This document shows, one piece after another, positions 15,476 to 24,465 of a DNA stretch of 37,216 nt. Made by a program: the position numbers and the translations under genes. This DNA comes from an uncultured Christensenellaceae bacterium (GTDB lineage Bacteria > Bacillota > Clostridia > Christensenellales > Borkfalkiaceae). The number at the start of each line of letters is the position of its first letter. Position 1 is the first letter of the stretch. The stretch spans positions 1,951 through 39,166 of the forward strand of contig CAJUMW010000009.1 of the NCBI GenBank assembly GCA_910587625.1, written 5' to 3'. The notes under the pieces are model-generated. The model made no database searches. It worked only from the letters and a program-made list of their open reading frames with translations, and was not told the origin of the DNA.

Positions 15476-17121
15476 ATTTGAAAGAACTTGCAAAAAGGCT
15501 TATACCAGACGAAAATCTTTTGGAACCCGAAGAGTATGAAAGCATATATCCTCAAAGGGAATTGCCCAAGGGCGCGCAAGTAACGCGCCTTGCCCCTTCC
15601 CCCACGGGATTTATTCATCTCGGAAACCTTTATTCCGCGCTTGCGGACGAGAGATGCGCACATACTACGGGGGGGATCTTCTATCTTCGCATAGAGGACA
15701 CCGACGAAAAGCGCAAGGTAGAGGGCGCGGTAGAGAGCGTTATCCGCTCGTTAAAGTACTTCGGCATAAAGTTTGACGAGGGCGCGGAAATAGAAAGCCC
15801 TTTAAACAAATACGGCCCCTACTATCAACGCGCTCGCGCTCAAATTTACCGCAGCTTTGTTAAAAGGCTTATAGAGCAGGGGCTTGCTTACCCTTGTTTC
15901 TGCACCGCGGAAGAGCTGGACGAAGTGCGTGAAAAACAGACGCAAAGCAAGGAAACTACGGGATATTACGGGGTATATGCAAAATGTCGCAACCTTTCCG
16001 AACAGGAAATATATAAAAATCTCGACGAGAAAAAGCCCTTTGTAATACGCCTTAAATCCTCGGGCAATATCGAAAATAAGATAACCTTCCGCGACGCGAT
16101 AAAGGGAGATATAACGGTAACCGAAAACGATCAGGACGTTGTAATTTTAAAGTCGGACGGCATTCCTACCTATCACTTTGCACATGCCATTGACGACCAT
16201 TTTATGCGCACTACGCTCGTCATACGCGGAGAGGAGTGGCTTTCCAGCCTGCCTATCCATATCGAGCTGCACAAGGTGCTGGGTTTTAAGCAGCCGACGT
16301 ACGCGCATACCTGTTCGCTTATGAAGATGGACGGGGAAACGAAGAGAAAGCTTTCAAAGCGCAAAGACCCCGAACTATCCCTCGACTATTACCGTAAAGC
16401 AGGATATTTTCCCTTGGCGGTAGTCAAGTATCTTATGACGGTGTTGAACTCCAATTTCGAGGAGTGGACGCTCAAAAATCCCGACGGGGATTACAGAGAT
16501 TTCAAGTTCAAAATAGATAAAATGGGCAAGAGCGGCGCGCTTTTCGACCTTGACAAGCTCAACGACGTTTCCAAAACGGAGATATCCAAACTTTCCCCCG
16601 AGGCTTGCTATGACTTTTTAAAGGAATGGGTCGACGAGTTCGGCACGGACGCGGACAGAACGCATTTTAAAGACCGCGAATATATTTTAAAGATACTCAA
16701 TTTAATAATGGGCACGGGCGGCAAAAAGCGCAGGAAGGACATCGAACGCGCCGAGCAGGGCGTGAGGCTGCTTGATTATTTCTTTGACGACACCTTCGAG
16801 CCAGAGTACGCTTACAGGTTCGACGGGCAGACGGTTGCGGCTGTGTTGGACGGCTTTGCAAAGGTTTACGACCCTGCCGACGATAACCCGACGTGGTTTT
16901 CTAAATTGAAAGAGGTTGCAAAGGCAGTAGGCTTTGCCGCCGAAATGAGCGAGTATAAAGCTAACCCCACGGCATTTAAAGGCAGTGTTTCGGACGCGGC
17001 GGAAATTTTGAGAATTGCCGTTGTCGGAAGTCCCAATTCCCCCGATCTCTGTACGATTATGGGTATTTTGGGCAAAGAGCGCGCGCTTAAACGCCTTACC
17101 GACGCTAAAAAAGATATTTAA
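15472..17121 (+). CDS. gltX: Glutamate--tRNA ligase
   Basis: 549 residues. Class I synthetase charging tRNA-Glu. The HIGH motif appears as HLGN in APSPTGFIHLGNLYSALADE (about residues 41-60) and KMSKS as KLSKRKDPE (about residues 300-308). The approximately 38-residue N-terminal extension before VTRLAPSPTG and the longer C-terminal part are the form seen in many Clostridia, longer than the usual 470-490 residues. Whether it also charges tRNA-Gln cannot be read here; no gatCAB genes are in view. It overlaps the XRE regulator gene, an odd partner, and ends 12 nt before the ABC transporter gene. Confidence 0.95.
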   Translation: MNLKELAKRLIPDENLLEPEEYESIYPQRELPKGAQVTRLAPSPTGFIHLGNLYSALADERCAHTTGGIFYLRIEDTDEKRKVEGAVESVIRSLKYFGIKFDEGAEIESPLNKYGPYYQRARAQIYRSFVKRLIEQGLAYPCFCTAEELDEVREKQTQSKETTGYYGVYAKCRNLSEQEIYKNLDEKKPFVIRLKSSGNIENKITFRDAIKGDITVTENDQDVVILKSDGIPTYHFAHAIDDHFMRTTLVIRGEEWLSSLPIHIELHKVLGFKQPTYAHTCSLMKMDGETKRKLSKRKDPELSLDYYRKAGYFPLAVVKYLMTVLNSNFEEWTLKNPDGDYRDFKFKIDKMGKSGALFDLDKLNDVSKTEISKLSPEACYDFLKEWVDEFGTDADRTHFKDREYILKILNLIMGTGGKKRRKDIERAEQGVRLLDYFFDDTFEPEYAYRFDGQTVAAVLDGFAKVYDPADDNPTWFSKLKEVAKAVGFAAEMSEYKANPTAFKGSVSDAAEILRIAVVGSPNSPDLCTIMGILGKERALKRLTDAKKDI

Positions 17122-17133
17122 AGGAAGTTTGCT

Positions 17134-19959
17134 ATGTTGCAATTGATTGATATTAAAGAAGATTATCCCGTTGCGGGCGGAGTAGTTCACGCCCTTAACG
17201 GCGTTAGTATAAAATTCCGCAAAAACGAGTTTGTGTCAATACTCGGCGCTTCGGGTTGCGGCAAGACCACGCTTTTGAACATAATAGGCGGACTTGACAA
17301 CTACACTTCGGGAGATTTGATTATCGAGGGTAAGTCCACAAAGCAGTATAAGGACGGTGATTGGGACACATACCGCAATCATTCGATAGGCTTTATATTT
17401 CAAAGCTATCACTTGATACCTCACCAGACAATACTTCAAAACGTAGAACTTGCGCTTATAATTTCGGGCGTCGACAAGGAAGAGCGCAGAAGGCGCGCCA
17501 TAGAGGCGCTTGAAAAGGTGGGTTTGGGTGACAAAATAAACAACCGCCCCAACCAACTGTCCGGCGGACAGGCGCAGAGGGTTGCAATTGCCCGCGCGCT
17601 TATAAACGACCCCGAAATAGTGCTTGCCGACGAGCCAACGGGCGCGCTCGACTCCAAGACGAGCGTTCAGATAATGGAGCTTTTAAAGGAAATTTCCAAA
17701 GACAGGCTCGTAATAATGGTAACGCACAACCCCGAACTTGCCGAACAGTATTCAACGCGTATAATAAGACTTTTGGACGGAGCCGTTATAGACGACACAA
17801 TGCCTTACGACGGAGAAGATATTCAAGAGCAGTCTGCCGTTGAAGAAACGCAAGAGGACGAAGCAAAGACAAACAAGGGAAAAAAGAAAAAGACCTCTAT
17901 GTCCATAGGTATGGCTACGTCGCTGTCGCTTAAAAACCTGCTTTCAAAAGGTAAGCGCACGGCTATGGTGTCGGTTGCCGGCAGTATTGGCATTATAGGC
18001 GTGTCAATGGTGCTTGCAATTTCTTCGGGCGTGCAGGGCTATATTGCCACAATGGAGGACGACTTGCTTTCGGGCTATCCCCTCGCAGTTACGCAAACCG
18101 CTATAGATTTTGCCGCGCTGATGGACTTTGCCAACTCTGCCAACGTCAAGGTGGAAGTCGATAGGCTTGACGACAAGGTATATGTCGATTCACTGTTGGA
18201 AACGCTTATGGACTTTTCGGGTTCGATGACTACCAACAACATAACGCCGGAATATTTCAGTTTTGTCGAGGCTATGCCGAGGGAATATTACAATGCGTTA
18301 AAGCTTGGCTACGAGTTCAATATGTCCAACTACATATATACCGATTTTTCGGTAGACGGTACTGCGGAACACACGCAAAACGTTTCGGTAACGGCAATAC
18401 GTGCAAAGTACACCTCCGTTCTCGAAACGCAGGAAGCCTATTCTCAGTACGCTTCGATGATAACCACGCTCGACTCTTTCGACGAAATTCCCAATAACTA
18501 CTCGTATATCCTCTCGCAATACGACATAATCGCAAGCGATTTGGATAAGACGGAGAAGTTTACCGAGGAGGAGTTAAAGAACATATTCGAAAGCAAAGAC
18601 AGCCTTATAATGGTTGTCAACGACAACGGATTTTCCGATTTGAACTTCGGTCAGTACGGATATATGACGGAAGACGAGTTTTTGAATTTCGCTTATAAAG
18701 CCGCAGGAGAGGAGTACGACCAATCTGTAATCGATAAGTTTAACGGTAAAGTCGAAAACGGCAGCTACGTCGACGGGCTTGAAGGTACTCCGTTCTCGTT
18801 CTTCATAGGAGAGGACGCACATTCCTTTAAATGGTATCCCAACGACACGGTTTTCGTCGAGGGCGGCGACGAGATATTTACAATCGATTATCAGGGCAGA
18901 CCCATACCCATGACGGCCGCGTATAAATATCTTGCAAACTCGGCTAAATTTGCCTCCGACAGGGACGCAAGTTGCGACGTGGATTTGAAAGTAAAAGTTA
19001 TATTGCAAAAGAAAGAAAACATTTCATACGGCTGTCTGCAATCGGGACTGTACTACACCAACGCTTTGACTAAACATACGCTTGAAAACGGTTTGGACAG
19101 CAATATTGCAAAGTATATAAACGACCTTGAAGTCGAGGAAGGCGCGGAAAAGGAACTTAGTTGGCTGCCGTTCAAGTACGATTATTCGTATTACGTCGAC
19201 GGACAAATGCAGACGGTGGAAAACTCGGTCAGCTACATTTTTCAAAATCCTTCGAAATTCGGTATGGTCGGCGGCGGAAATCAAACGGACATGTTGAAGG
19301 TAAACGCCTCTATGGTAGCAGGCGACAGTCTGCCTTCGGGTTTTTACATTTATCCCGTCAACTTTGAAAGTAAAGATTTGGTCACAAGCTATCTCGACAG
19401 GTGGAACGAAGTTGCCGAACGCGAGGGCGGCGGAGAACTTGTGTTTACCGATAAGGAAGGCAACGAGGTAAAAGTCGCGCTTAACGAATCGGACAAAATT
19501 CAATATACGGACGCCGTAGGGCTTATAATTACAATGGTAAATACCATGATTGAAATGGTAACTATCGCGCTTGTTGCGTTTACCGCGCTCTCGCTTGTCG
19601 TATCTACCGTAATGGTCGGAATTATAACTTACGTTTCGGTAGTCGAAAGAATAAAGGAGATAGGCATTTTGCGCGCAGTCGGTGCAAGGAAAAAGGACAT
19701 AAAGCGGCTGTTCAATGCCGAAACCTTCTTAATAGGTCTTGCAGCCGGACTTGTCGGCATAGCGGTAACGTATATAATTTCGTTAATTTTGAATTTGATT
19801 ATAGGCTCGCTGTTCGGTATATTTACGATTGCCGCCCTGCCGTGGTACTCGGCAATTATAATGGTTGTAATAAGCGTTGTGCTTACGCTCATTTCGGGAT
19901 TAATTCCTGCCTCGGCAGCAGCGAAAAAGGACCCCGTGGTGGCTTTGAGAACCGAATAA
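17134..19959 (+). CDS. MacB-like ABC transporter, fused ATPase and FtsX-type permease
   Basis: 941 residues, larger than MacB (about 650). The ATPase domain comes first: Walker A GASGCGKTT (residues 38-46), signature LSGGQAQRVAIARAL (about 142), Walker B IVLADEPTGALDS (about 165), and the switch His in MVTHNPE. A charged Lys/Glu linker (about 225-255) leads to the first membrane segment (VAGSIGIIGVSMVLAISSG). An extracytosolic domain of about 480 residues follows, then three membrane helices with the FtsX motif VVERIKEIGILRAVGARKKDIK. Members of this fold are mechanotransducers acting on peptides, lipoproteins or antibiotics; the substrate is unknown. AAAGGAAG precedes the ATG. Confidence 0.92.
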   Translation: MLQLIDIKEDYPVAGGVVHALNGVSIKFRKNEFVSILGASGCGKTTLLNIIGGLDNYTSGDLIIEGKSTKQYKDGDWDTYRNHSIGFIFQSYHLIPHQTILQNVELALIISGVDKEERRRRAIEALEKVGLGDKINNRPNQLSGGQAQRVAIARALINDPEIVLADEPTGALDSKTSVQIMELLKEISKDRLVIMVTHNPELAEQYSTRIIRLLDGAVIDDTMPYDGEDIQEQSAVEETQEDEAKTNKGKKKKTSMSIGMATSLSLKNLLSKGKRTAMVSVAGSIGIIGVSMVLAISSGVQGYIATMEDDLLSGYPLAVTQTAIDFAALMDFANSANVKVEVDRLDDKVYVDSLLETLMDFSGSMTTNNITPEYFSFVEAMPREYYNALKLGYEFNMSNYIYTDFSVDGTAEHTQNVSVTAIRAKYTSVLETQEAYSQYASMITTLDSFDEIPNNYSYILSQYDIIASDLDKTEKFTEEELKNIFESKDSLIMVVNDNGFSDLNFGQYGYMTEDEFLNFAYKAAGEEYDQSVIDKFNGKVENGSYVDGLEGTPFSFFIGEDAHSFKWYPNDTVFVEGGDEIFTIDYQGRPIPMTAAYKYLANSAKFASDRDASCDVDLKVKVILQKKENISYGCLQSGLYYTNALTKHTLENGLDSNIAKYINDLEVEEGAEKELSWLPFKYDYSYYVDGQMQTVENSVSYIFQNPSKFGMVGGGNQTDMLKVNASMVAGDSLPSGFYIYPVNFESKDLVTSYLDRWNEVAEREGGGELVFTDKEGNEVKVALNESDKIQYTDAVGLIITMVNTMIEMVTIALVAFTALSLVVSTVMVGIITYVSVVERIKEIGILRAVGARKKDIKRLFNAETFLIGLAAGLVGIAVTYIISLILNLIIGSLFGIFTIAALPWYSAIIMVVISVVLTLISGLIPASAAAKKDPVVALRTE

Positions 19960-20003
19960 AAAAGTAAGCGCTAATGCGCGCATGAAATAATTAGGAGGTT
20001 ATT

Positions 20004-20543
20004 ATGAACATCTGGCACGATATCAGTAAAGAGAGAATTACCGAAAACCAATTCGAGTCCCTGATAGAGATACCGAAGGGCTGTAAAGCCAAGTACGAGC
20101 TTGATAAGGAAACGGGGCTTTTGCGCCTTGACAGAATGCTGTACACTTCTACGGTGTACCCGTCTAACTACGGCTTTATTCCCAGAACGCTTGCCGACGA
20201 CGGTGACCCGTTGGACGTGCTTGTGCTTTGCGAGGGTGCAATTTATCCTATGACGCTTGTGACGTGCAGACCCATCGGCGTAATTAAAATGGTGGACAGC
20301 GGCGATTTGGACGAAAAAATTATAGCTGTAGCGGTCAACGACCCCAACTATAAACATATCTACGACATAAAGGAATTGCCCAAACACGTCTATGAAGAGA
20401 TGATGCATTTCTTTGAAGTTTATAAAATGCTCGAACATAAGACGACGACCGTAAAGGAAATTTGTCACATGTACGAAGCTATAGAAATTGTCAGAAAATG
20501 TATGAAAAACTACGACGAGAGGTTCCCAGACGGACAAGCGTAA
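20004..20543 (+). CDS. ppa: Inorganic pyrophosphatase, family I
   Basis: 179 residues. Soluble enzyme hydrolysing pyrophosphate to two phosphates and thereby pulling biosynthesis forward. The family I signature DDGDPLDVLVL (about residues 65-75) with its metal-binding Asp is intact, and RLDRMLYTSTVYPSNYGFIP matches the substrate-binding Tyr/Lys region. A very strong AGGAGGT ribosome-binding site lies 6-7 nt before the ATG. It stands alone between the ABC transporter and the FMN-binding lipoprotein. Confidence 0.96.
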   Translation: MNIWHDISKERITENQFESLIEIPKGCKAKYELDKETGLLRLDRMLYTSTVYPSNYGFIPRTLADDGDPLDVLVLCEGAIYPMTLVTCRPIGVIKMVDSGDLDEKIIAVAVNDPNYKHIYDIKELPKHVYEEMMHFFEVYKMLEHKTTTVKEICHMYEAIEIVRKCMKNYDERFPDGQA

Positions 20544-20592
20544 AAATATTTAAACTTTTTTGTTTTTTAAGTAATATTTTATCGATAAAACA

Positions 20593-20621
20593 TTGACATA
20601 GATTTTTGGGTGTGTTAGAAT
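20593..20621 (+). promoter_or_regulatory. Promoter of FMN-binding lipoprotein gene
   Basis: TTGACA (20593-20598), 17-bp spacer, TAGAAT (20616-20621). AGAGGT (20639-20644) is the ribosome-binding site for ATG 20652. Confidence 0.85.
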
Positions 20622-20651
20622 ATAGGCAACAAAAACAAAGAGGTATTAAAA

Positions 20652-21800
20652 ATGAAGAAACTTGCTAAAACATTAGCTTTATGCGCAGTAGCTGCAACAT
20701 TGTCCGTCGGTGCTGTTGCTTTTGCCGGTTGCGATAACGGAGAAAATGACAAAAAGGAAAGCACCGGTGCGTCATACGCAATGGTTCACACTGCCGGAAA
20801 ATACATCGGCTATTCGACGGTTACTTTAAAGGGTGACGAAATAAAGGACGTTACTTTGACTGAAGTATGTTTGCCCGACCACGTTACTTATACTGTCGGC
20901 GAGGGTAACGACGCAGTTAAAACGAAATATGCAAAAGTAACTTACGGCAACGTAACTATGCTTTGGGATGCAGAAGCAAGCGCTTACAAAGTAGGCGACA
21001 AGGTTGTAAAGGAATACTTTGCTTCCGAAGAAAATTGCAGGCTCTATTACGAAGCTGCAATCGGCAACAAAATTTCCGCTTATGAAACAGTAGACGGCGA
21101 GGCAAAGACTAACGTTATGACTAAGGCTACCCTTTCCAAGGAAGAAAACGGTTATTGGAATGAAGCTAAAGGTTCCAAGCTTGAAGCTGTTGACGGTTCT
21201 TGGTGGAAAGCAAACCGCGATGCAACTGTTAAATATGTAAAGGAACACGGCGTAGCTAACCTTTTGAAACTTGAAAGAAATTCCGATAACTATTGGATGG
21301 ACGGAGATGTTTCTACAGGTGCAACCTGGTCTGATATGAGTTCTGCAAACGGCGCTACAAAGTCGGGTGCAACGACTTATGCTCAGCTTATTACCGACGC
21401 TTATAACTATGCAAAGGGCGTAGTTGTAGAAGGCGAGTATCACTATGAAAACATTTATAATAAAGAAGCTCCTCATTACGGTATCAAAGTAAGAGTAACC
21501 GTTAAGGACAACAAAATTCTTAAAGTTGAAAGAGTAGCAAGCAACTACGTCGAAGTTTCGGCTGCAGGCGGAAAGTGGACTGCAGAAAACATTGCTAACT
21601 GGCACAACAATCTCTCCGATTTGTTGGCAAAATACGAGGGCAAGACTGTTGACGCCGTTAAGGCTTTGACGGGCACCATTCAGGGCATTGACAAAGCTGA
21701 AAAAAATGAGCTTTCCGATTCCAACTTGGTTATTACGGGCGCAACTCAGGGCTGCGTAAGAGTTCTTAAAGCAGTTCAGAACGCACTTGGAAATCTTTAA
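20652..21800 (+). CDS. Secreted lipoprotein with two FMN-binding (flavinylated) domains
   Basis: 382 residues. A signal peptide ends in a lipobox FAGC (Cys27), so the protein is lipid-anchored outside the cell. Two FMN_bind-like repeats follow: residues about 40-240, containing DVSTGAT (Asp219 to Thr225), and about 250-382, with VTVKDNKILKVERV and ITGAT (Thr362-Thr365). ApbE attaches FMN to the last Thr of D-x-x-[ST]-G-A-T motifs; the first site fits well, while the second lacks the Asp. This organisation resembles the Listeria lipoprotein PplA. Codon use (many GCA, GCT, GAA, AAA) differs from the GC-richer neighbours and suggests high expression. The ApbE gene follows directly. Confidence 0.82.
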   Translation: MKKLAKTLALCAVAATLSVGAVAFAGCDNGENDKKESTGASYAMVHTAGKYIGYSTVTLKGDEIKDVTLTEVCLPDHVTYTVGEGNDAVKTKYAKVTYGNVTMLWDAEASAYKVGDKVVKEYFASEENCRLYYEAAIGNKISAYETVDGEAKTNVMTKATLSKEENGYWNEAKGSKLEAVDGSWWKANRDATVKYVKEHGVANLLKLERNSDNYWMDGDVSTGATWSDMSSANGATKSGATTYAQLITDAYNYAKGVVVEGEYHYENIYNKEAPHYGIKVRVTVKDNKILKVERVASNYVEVSAAGGKWTAENIANWHNNLSDLLAKYEGKTVDAVKALTGTIQGIDKAEKNELSDSNLVITGATQGCVRVLKAVQNALGNL

Positions 21801-21812
21801 TTTTTAAATTTG

Positions 21813-21845
21813 AAACACCCGCCTGCACAGGTGGGTGTTTTTATT
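21813..21845 (+). terminator. Terminator of lipoprotein gene
   Basis: 12-bp stem AAACACCCGCCT (21813-21824) / AGGTGGGTGTTT (21829-21840), loop GCAC, then T-rich sequence. Confidence 0.8.
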
Positions 21846-21873
21846 TGCTTTTATTTTGATAAAAATATATAAT
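21845..21873 (+). promoter_or_regulatory. Promoter of apbE (leaderless)
   Basis: TTGCTT (21845-21850), 17-bp spacer, TATAAT (21868-21873). ATG 21880 is exactly 7 nt after the -10 end, the expected transcription start; no ribosome-binding site. Confidence 0.75.
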
Positions 21874-21879
21874 ATAGCT

Positions 21880-23043
21880 ATGAATAAAAAAATTAAGTCG
21901 GCGTGTGCCGTTGTTTCTGTCATAGCCGCACTTTCGGCAGCGCTTTCTACGGGCTGTAAGCCCGACGGTGTGGAAATAAAGTTACGTTCACCGTACTTCT
22001 TTTCAATGGGTACCGACGCTTTTTGCAACCTGCCCAAGGACGTTACGGAAAGCCGAGTTGAGGACTGCAACGACCTTCTAAACGAAATCGAAGGTCTTTT
22101 GTTGGAGTTGGATTATTCTTTGAACACAACAAACTCCAACTCGTACGTCTACAAATTCAATGCGGCTGGGGCGGGCTCGATTGTAGAGCTTGATAAGGCG
22201 GCGTACGAGGTGTTTTCGCTTGCGAAAAGCATGTACGAGCTGACGGACGGATACTACAATCCGTCGGTCTATTACAGCGTACAAGCCTACGGTTTCGGCG
22301 GCGCGCCCTCTCATCCCACAACTGCGGACGAGTTGCCGTCGGACGAGATCATAGAAAAATACAAGGCTCTGTCCTGTTTCGGTGAAGTGCGGCTGTTTGA
22401 AGAGGAAGGCAAGTATTATGCCGCAAAACCCGAAGTCAGCGTGCAAATAGACGGCGTTGAATACGCTATGAAGGTCGATATGGGCGGCATAGGCAAGGGC
22501 TACGCCGTTGATTTGGTGAACGAACTTTTAGAAGAATATGATATGGAATACGGCTATTTCGTTTTCGGCGGCAGCAGTATTGCGTTTAAAAAATTCAAGG
22601 GCAACGATGCGGGGGACTATACTCTCGGTCTTTCAAACCCTCGCGGTTCGGGAAACGTTTTGTCAACTTCCGTACAAAATTTATGTACGTCAACCAGCGG
22701 CGATAACGTTCAATATTATATGATAGACGACGTGAGGTATTCGCACATTATGGATCCGTTTACATGCAAGCCGATACAGACGGGTGTAATGAGCGCGCTC
22801 ATCGTAGGAGGTAGCGCGGCGGAGAACGACGCTCTGTCGACTTCAATTATGGCTATGGGCAAGGAGCGCGCGGTTGAGTTTATAAACGAAAAACTGTCCG
22901 AAAGAAAAGTTGTATTTTTGTATGACAGCGGAGAGGGATATCAAATTGTAACCAACCTTGCCGAGGGGAATTATAAGCTGCTTTCCGAAGACTACACTGT
23001 CATTAGCGAAGTAAAAGACGGAAAAATAGTTTTGGGGAACTGA
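21880..23043 (+). CDS. apbE: FAD:protein FMN transferase (ApbE), lipoprotein form
   Basis: 387 residues from ATG 21880; the frame is open 15 codons upstream, but those lie over the promoter and would disrupt the signal peptide. The lipobox ends at Cys26 (LSTGC). ApbE moves FMN from FAD onto a Thr of target proteins outside the membrane. Diagnostic motifs are SMGTDAF near the N-terminus, VDMGGIGKGYAVD (about residues 202-214), FGGSS, YSHIMDPFTCKPIQ and ENDALSTSIMAMG with the Mg-binding Asp. FMN-accepting proteins lie on both sides: the lipoprotein upstream, and RnfG and RnfD in the convergent operon. It overlaps the next gene by 1 nt. Confidence 0.93.
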   Translation: MNKKIKSACAVVSVIAALSAALSTGCKPDGVEIKLRSPYFFSMGTDAFCNLPKDVTESRVEDCNDLLNEIEGLLLELDYSLNTTNSNSYVYKFNAAGAGSIVELDKAAYEVFSLAKSMYELTDGYYNPSVYYSVQAYGFGGAPSHPTTADELPSDEIIEKYKALSCFGEVRLFEEEGKYYAAKPEVSVQIDGVEYAMKVDMGGIGKGYAVDLVNELLEEYDMEYGYFVFGGSSIAFKKFKGNDAGDYTLGLSNPRGSGNVLSTSVQNLCTSTSGDNVQYYMIDDVRYSHIMDPFTCKPIQTGVMSALIVGGSAAENDALSTSIMAMGKERAVEFINEKLSERKVVFLYDSGEGYQIVTNLAEGNYKLLSEDYTVISEVKDGKIVLGN

Positions 23044-23507
23044 TGTCGTTAAAAAAGGTAAGGCAGACAAAAGCCGACAAGGGCTTTAAAATATGGGACT
23101 TGATTGTCTACGGCGCGATAATAGCGCTTGCCGTTGTGCTGTTTATAGTAGTGTTTACAACGCGCGACACAAGTCCGCTATCAGGCATAAGAATTTATTC
23201 CAAGGGTGCGGCGGTGTTCGAATACAGTTTTGAAAGCGGCAAGTATCAAAAGCTGTCCGATGCGGCAGACCTCGAAATTTCCGACGAGGGAGATAAGCTT
23301 ATAATCAAAATATCTTGCAGCGAGGGATATAACGTTGTCGAGCTTGGTAAAAGCGGCTACGTCAAAGTCACGGACGCGGATTGCGCAAACAAAGATTGCG
23401 TGCATATGCACGATATAGTGGACAATAGCAGCGCGATTTACTGCACTCCGCACGGACTTAGAATTGTGCCCTACGAGTTTGAGGACGACGGAATAATAAT
23501 AATGTAA
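23043..23507 (+). CDS. NusG domain II-containing membrane-anchored protein
   Basis: 154 residues. One N-terminal membrane helix (IWDLIVYGAIIALAVVLFIVVF, about residues 17-38) is followed by an extracytosolic beta domain. The end carries the conserved pattern DCANKDCVHMHDI then AIYCTPHGLRIVP (three Cys and several His), typical of small NusG_II proteins next to ApbE, FMN_bind and Gx-transporter genes. By context it takes part in flavin-based electron transfer across the membrane; its chemistry is not established and the Cys/His pattern could hold a metal or disulfide. It is coupled to apbE. Confidence 0.85.
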   Translation: MSLKKVRQTKADKGFKIWDLIVYGAIIALAVVLFIVVFTTRDTSPLSGIRIYSKGAAVFEYSFESGKYQKLSDAADLEISDEGDKLIIKISCSEGYNVVELGKSGYVKVTDADCANKDCVHMHDIVDNSSAIYCTPHGLRIVPYEFEDDGIIIM

Positions 23508-23513
23508 TTAATT

Positions 23514-23556
23514 AAAAAACCTTCCACCGCAAAGCGCGGTGGAAGGTTTTTTATTT
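23514..23556 (+). terminator. Bidirectional terminator between NusG_II gene and rnfB
   Basis: 17-bp stem (23514-23530 with 23536-23552), core CCTTCCACCGC / GCGGTGGAAGG, with A-run and T-run on its sides. It serves both convergent operons. Confidence 0.9.
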
Positions 23557-23561
23557 TTGGG

Positions 23562-24452
23562 TTATTCTGAAACCGTCTTGTTGTCGGAAGTTTGGGTTGC
23601 TTCGGGCGTTTCCTCTGCAACTACCTTTCTCGAAACAATTGTGTGACGGGGGCAAGCAGCAACGCAGGTAAGGCAGCCCGTGCACTTGGAATAGTCTATG
23701 TGGGGCAGGTTGTCTACCATTGTAATGGCGCCGTGGGGGCAGCTCTTTGCGCACTTGCCGCAAGTTATGCAGCCGACTTTGCAGGCGCTCATAACCTCTT
23801 TTGCTTCCTTTATACTGCACTTAGACGAGCAAGCTACATATACGGGAGCGGACGAGGGGATGCGCTCTATAATGTTTTTGGGGCATGCGGTTATGCACGC
23901 GCCGCACGAAATACATCTGTCAGGGTCGACCTTTGCAAGCCTTTTTGTAACTTCAATCGCATTTTCGGGGCAAACCGCTTTGCAGTCGCCGCAACCTAGA
24001 CAAGCGTACGAGCAAGCCTTGTTTCCGCCGAGAAGCGCGTTGTTTGCCGCGCAGGTGGGGTTGCCCTTATATTCAAACTTGTCGTTGCAATTTTCCGCGC
24101 CGCCGTTACACTTTACAACGGCAACGGTGGGCTCTTCGTCGGTGAGCTCTATGCCCAAAAGCTTTGCAATTTCCGCTTTCTTTTCGGGTGAGGTCACGTG
24201 GCAGTCAGCAAGGTTTGCGCTGCCGTCGGCAAGCTTGGATGCAAAGCCGCTGCAACCCGAACAGCCGCAGCCACCACAGTTGGCTCCAGCCAAGTTTTCG
24301 CAAATTTTGGTTATTTTTTCGTCAATATCGACCTTGAATACCTTGCCAATCAAAAGTATCAGCGCGCCTATTACAAGTGCAGAGCCGGCAAATATTCCGG
24401 CTACAATGCCTACCGTAATCCAGGTTTGGTTTGTAATTTCAAGTAAATACAT
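23562..24452 (-). CDS. rnfB: Electron transport complex subunit RnfB
   Basis: 296 residues. Membrane-anchored iron-sulfur subunit that takes electrons from ferredoxin into the Rnf complex. An N-terminal helix (ITVGIVAGIFAGSALVIGALI) is followed by the CGGCGCSGCSGFA cluster-binding region (about residues 57-69). Four ferredoxin-type motifs follow: CLGCGDCKAVCP, CISCGACITACP, CITCGKCAKSCP and CTGCLTCVAACP. This predicts about five [4Fe-4S] clusters, in line with long clostridial RnfB. It is the last gene of rnfCDGEAB, 13 nt after rnfA, and the C-terminal tail is Thr/Glu-rich. Confidence 0.95.
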   Translation of the reverse strand: MYLLEITNQTWITVGIVAGIFAGSALVIGALILLIGKVFKVDIDEKITKICENLAGANCGGCGCSGCSGFASKLADGSANLADCHVTSPEKKAEIAKLLGIELTDEEPTVAVVKCNGGAENCNDKFEYKGNPTCAANNALLGGNKACSYACLGCGDCKAVCPENAIEVTKRLAKVDPDRCISCGACITACPKNIIERIPSSAPVYVACSSKCSIKEAKEVMSACKVGCITCGKCAKSCPHGAITMVDNLPHIDYSKCTGCLTCVAACPRHTIVSRKVVAEETPEATQTSDNKTVSE

Positions 24453-24465
24453 TCTTATTTCCTCC

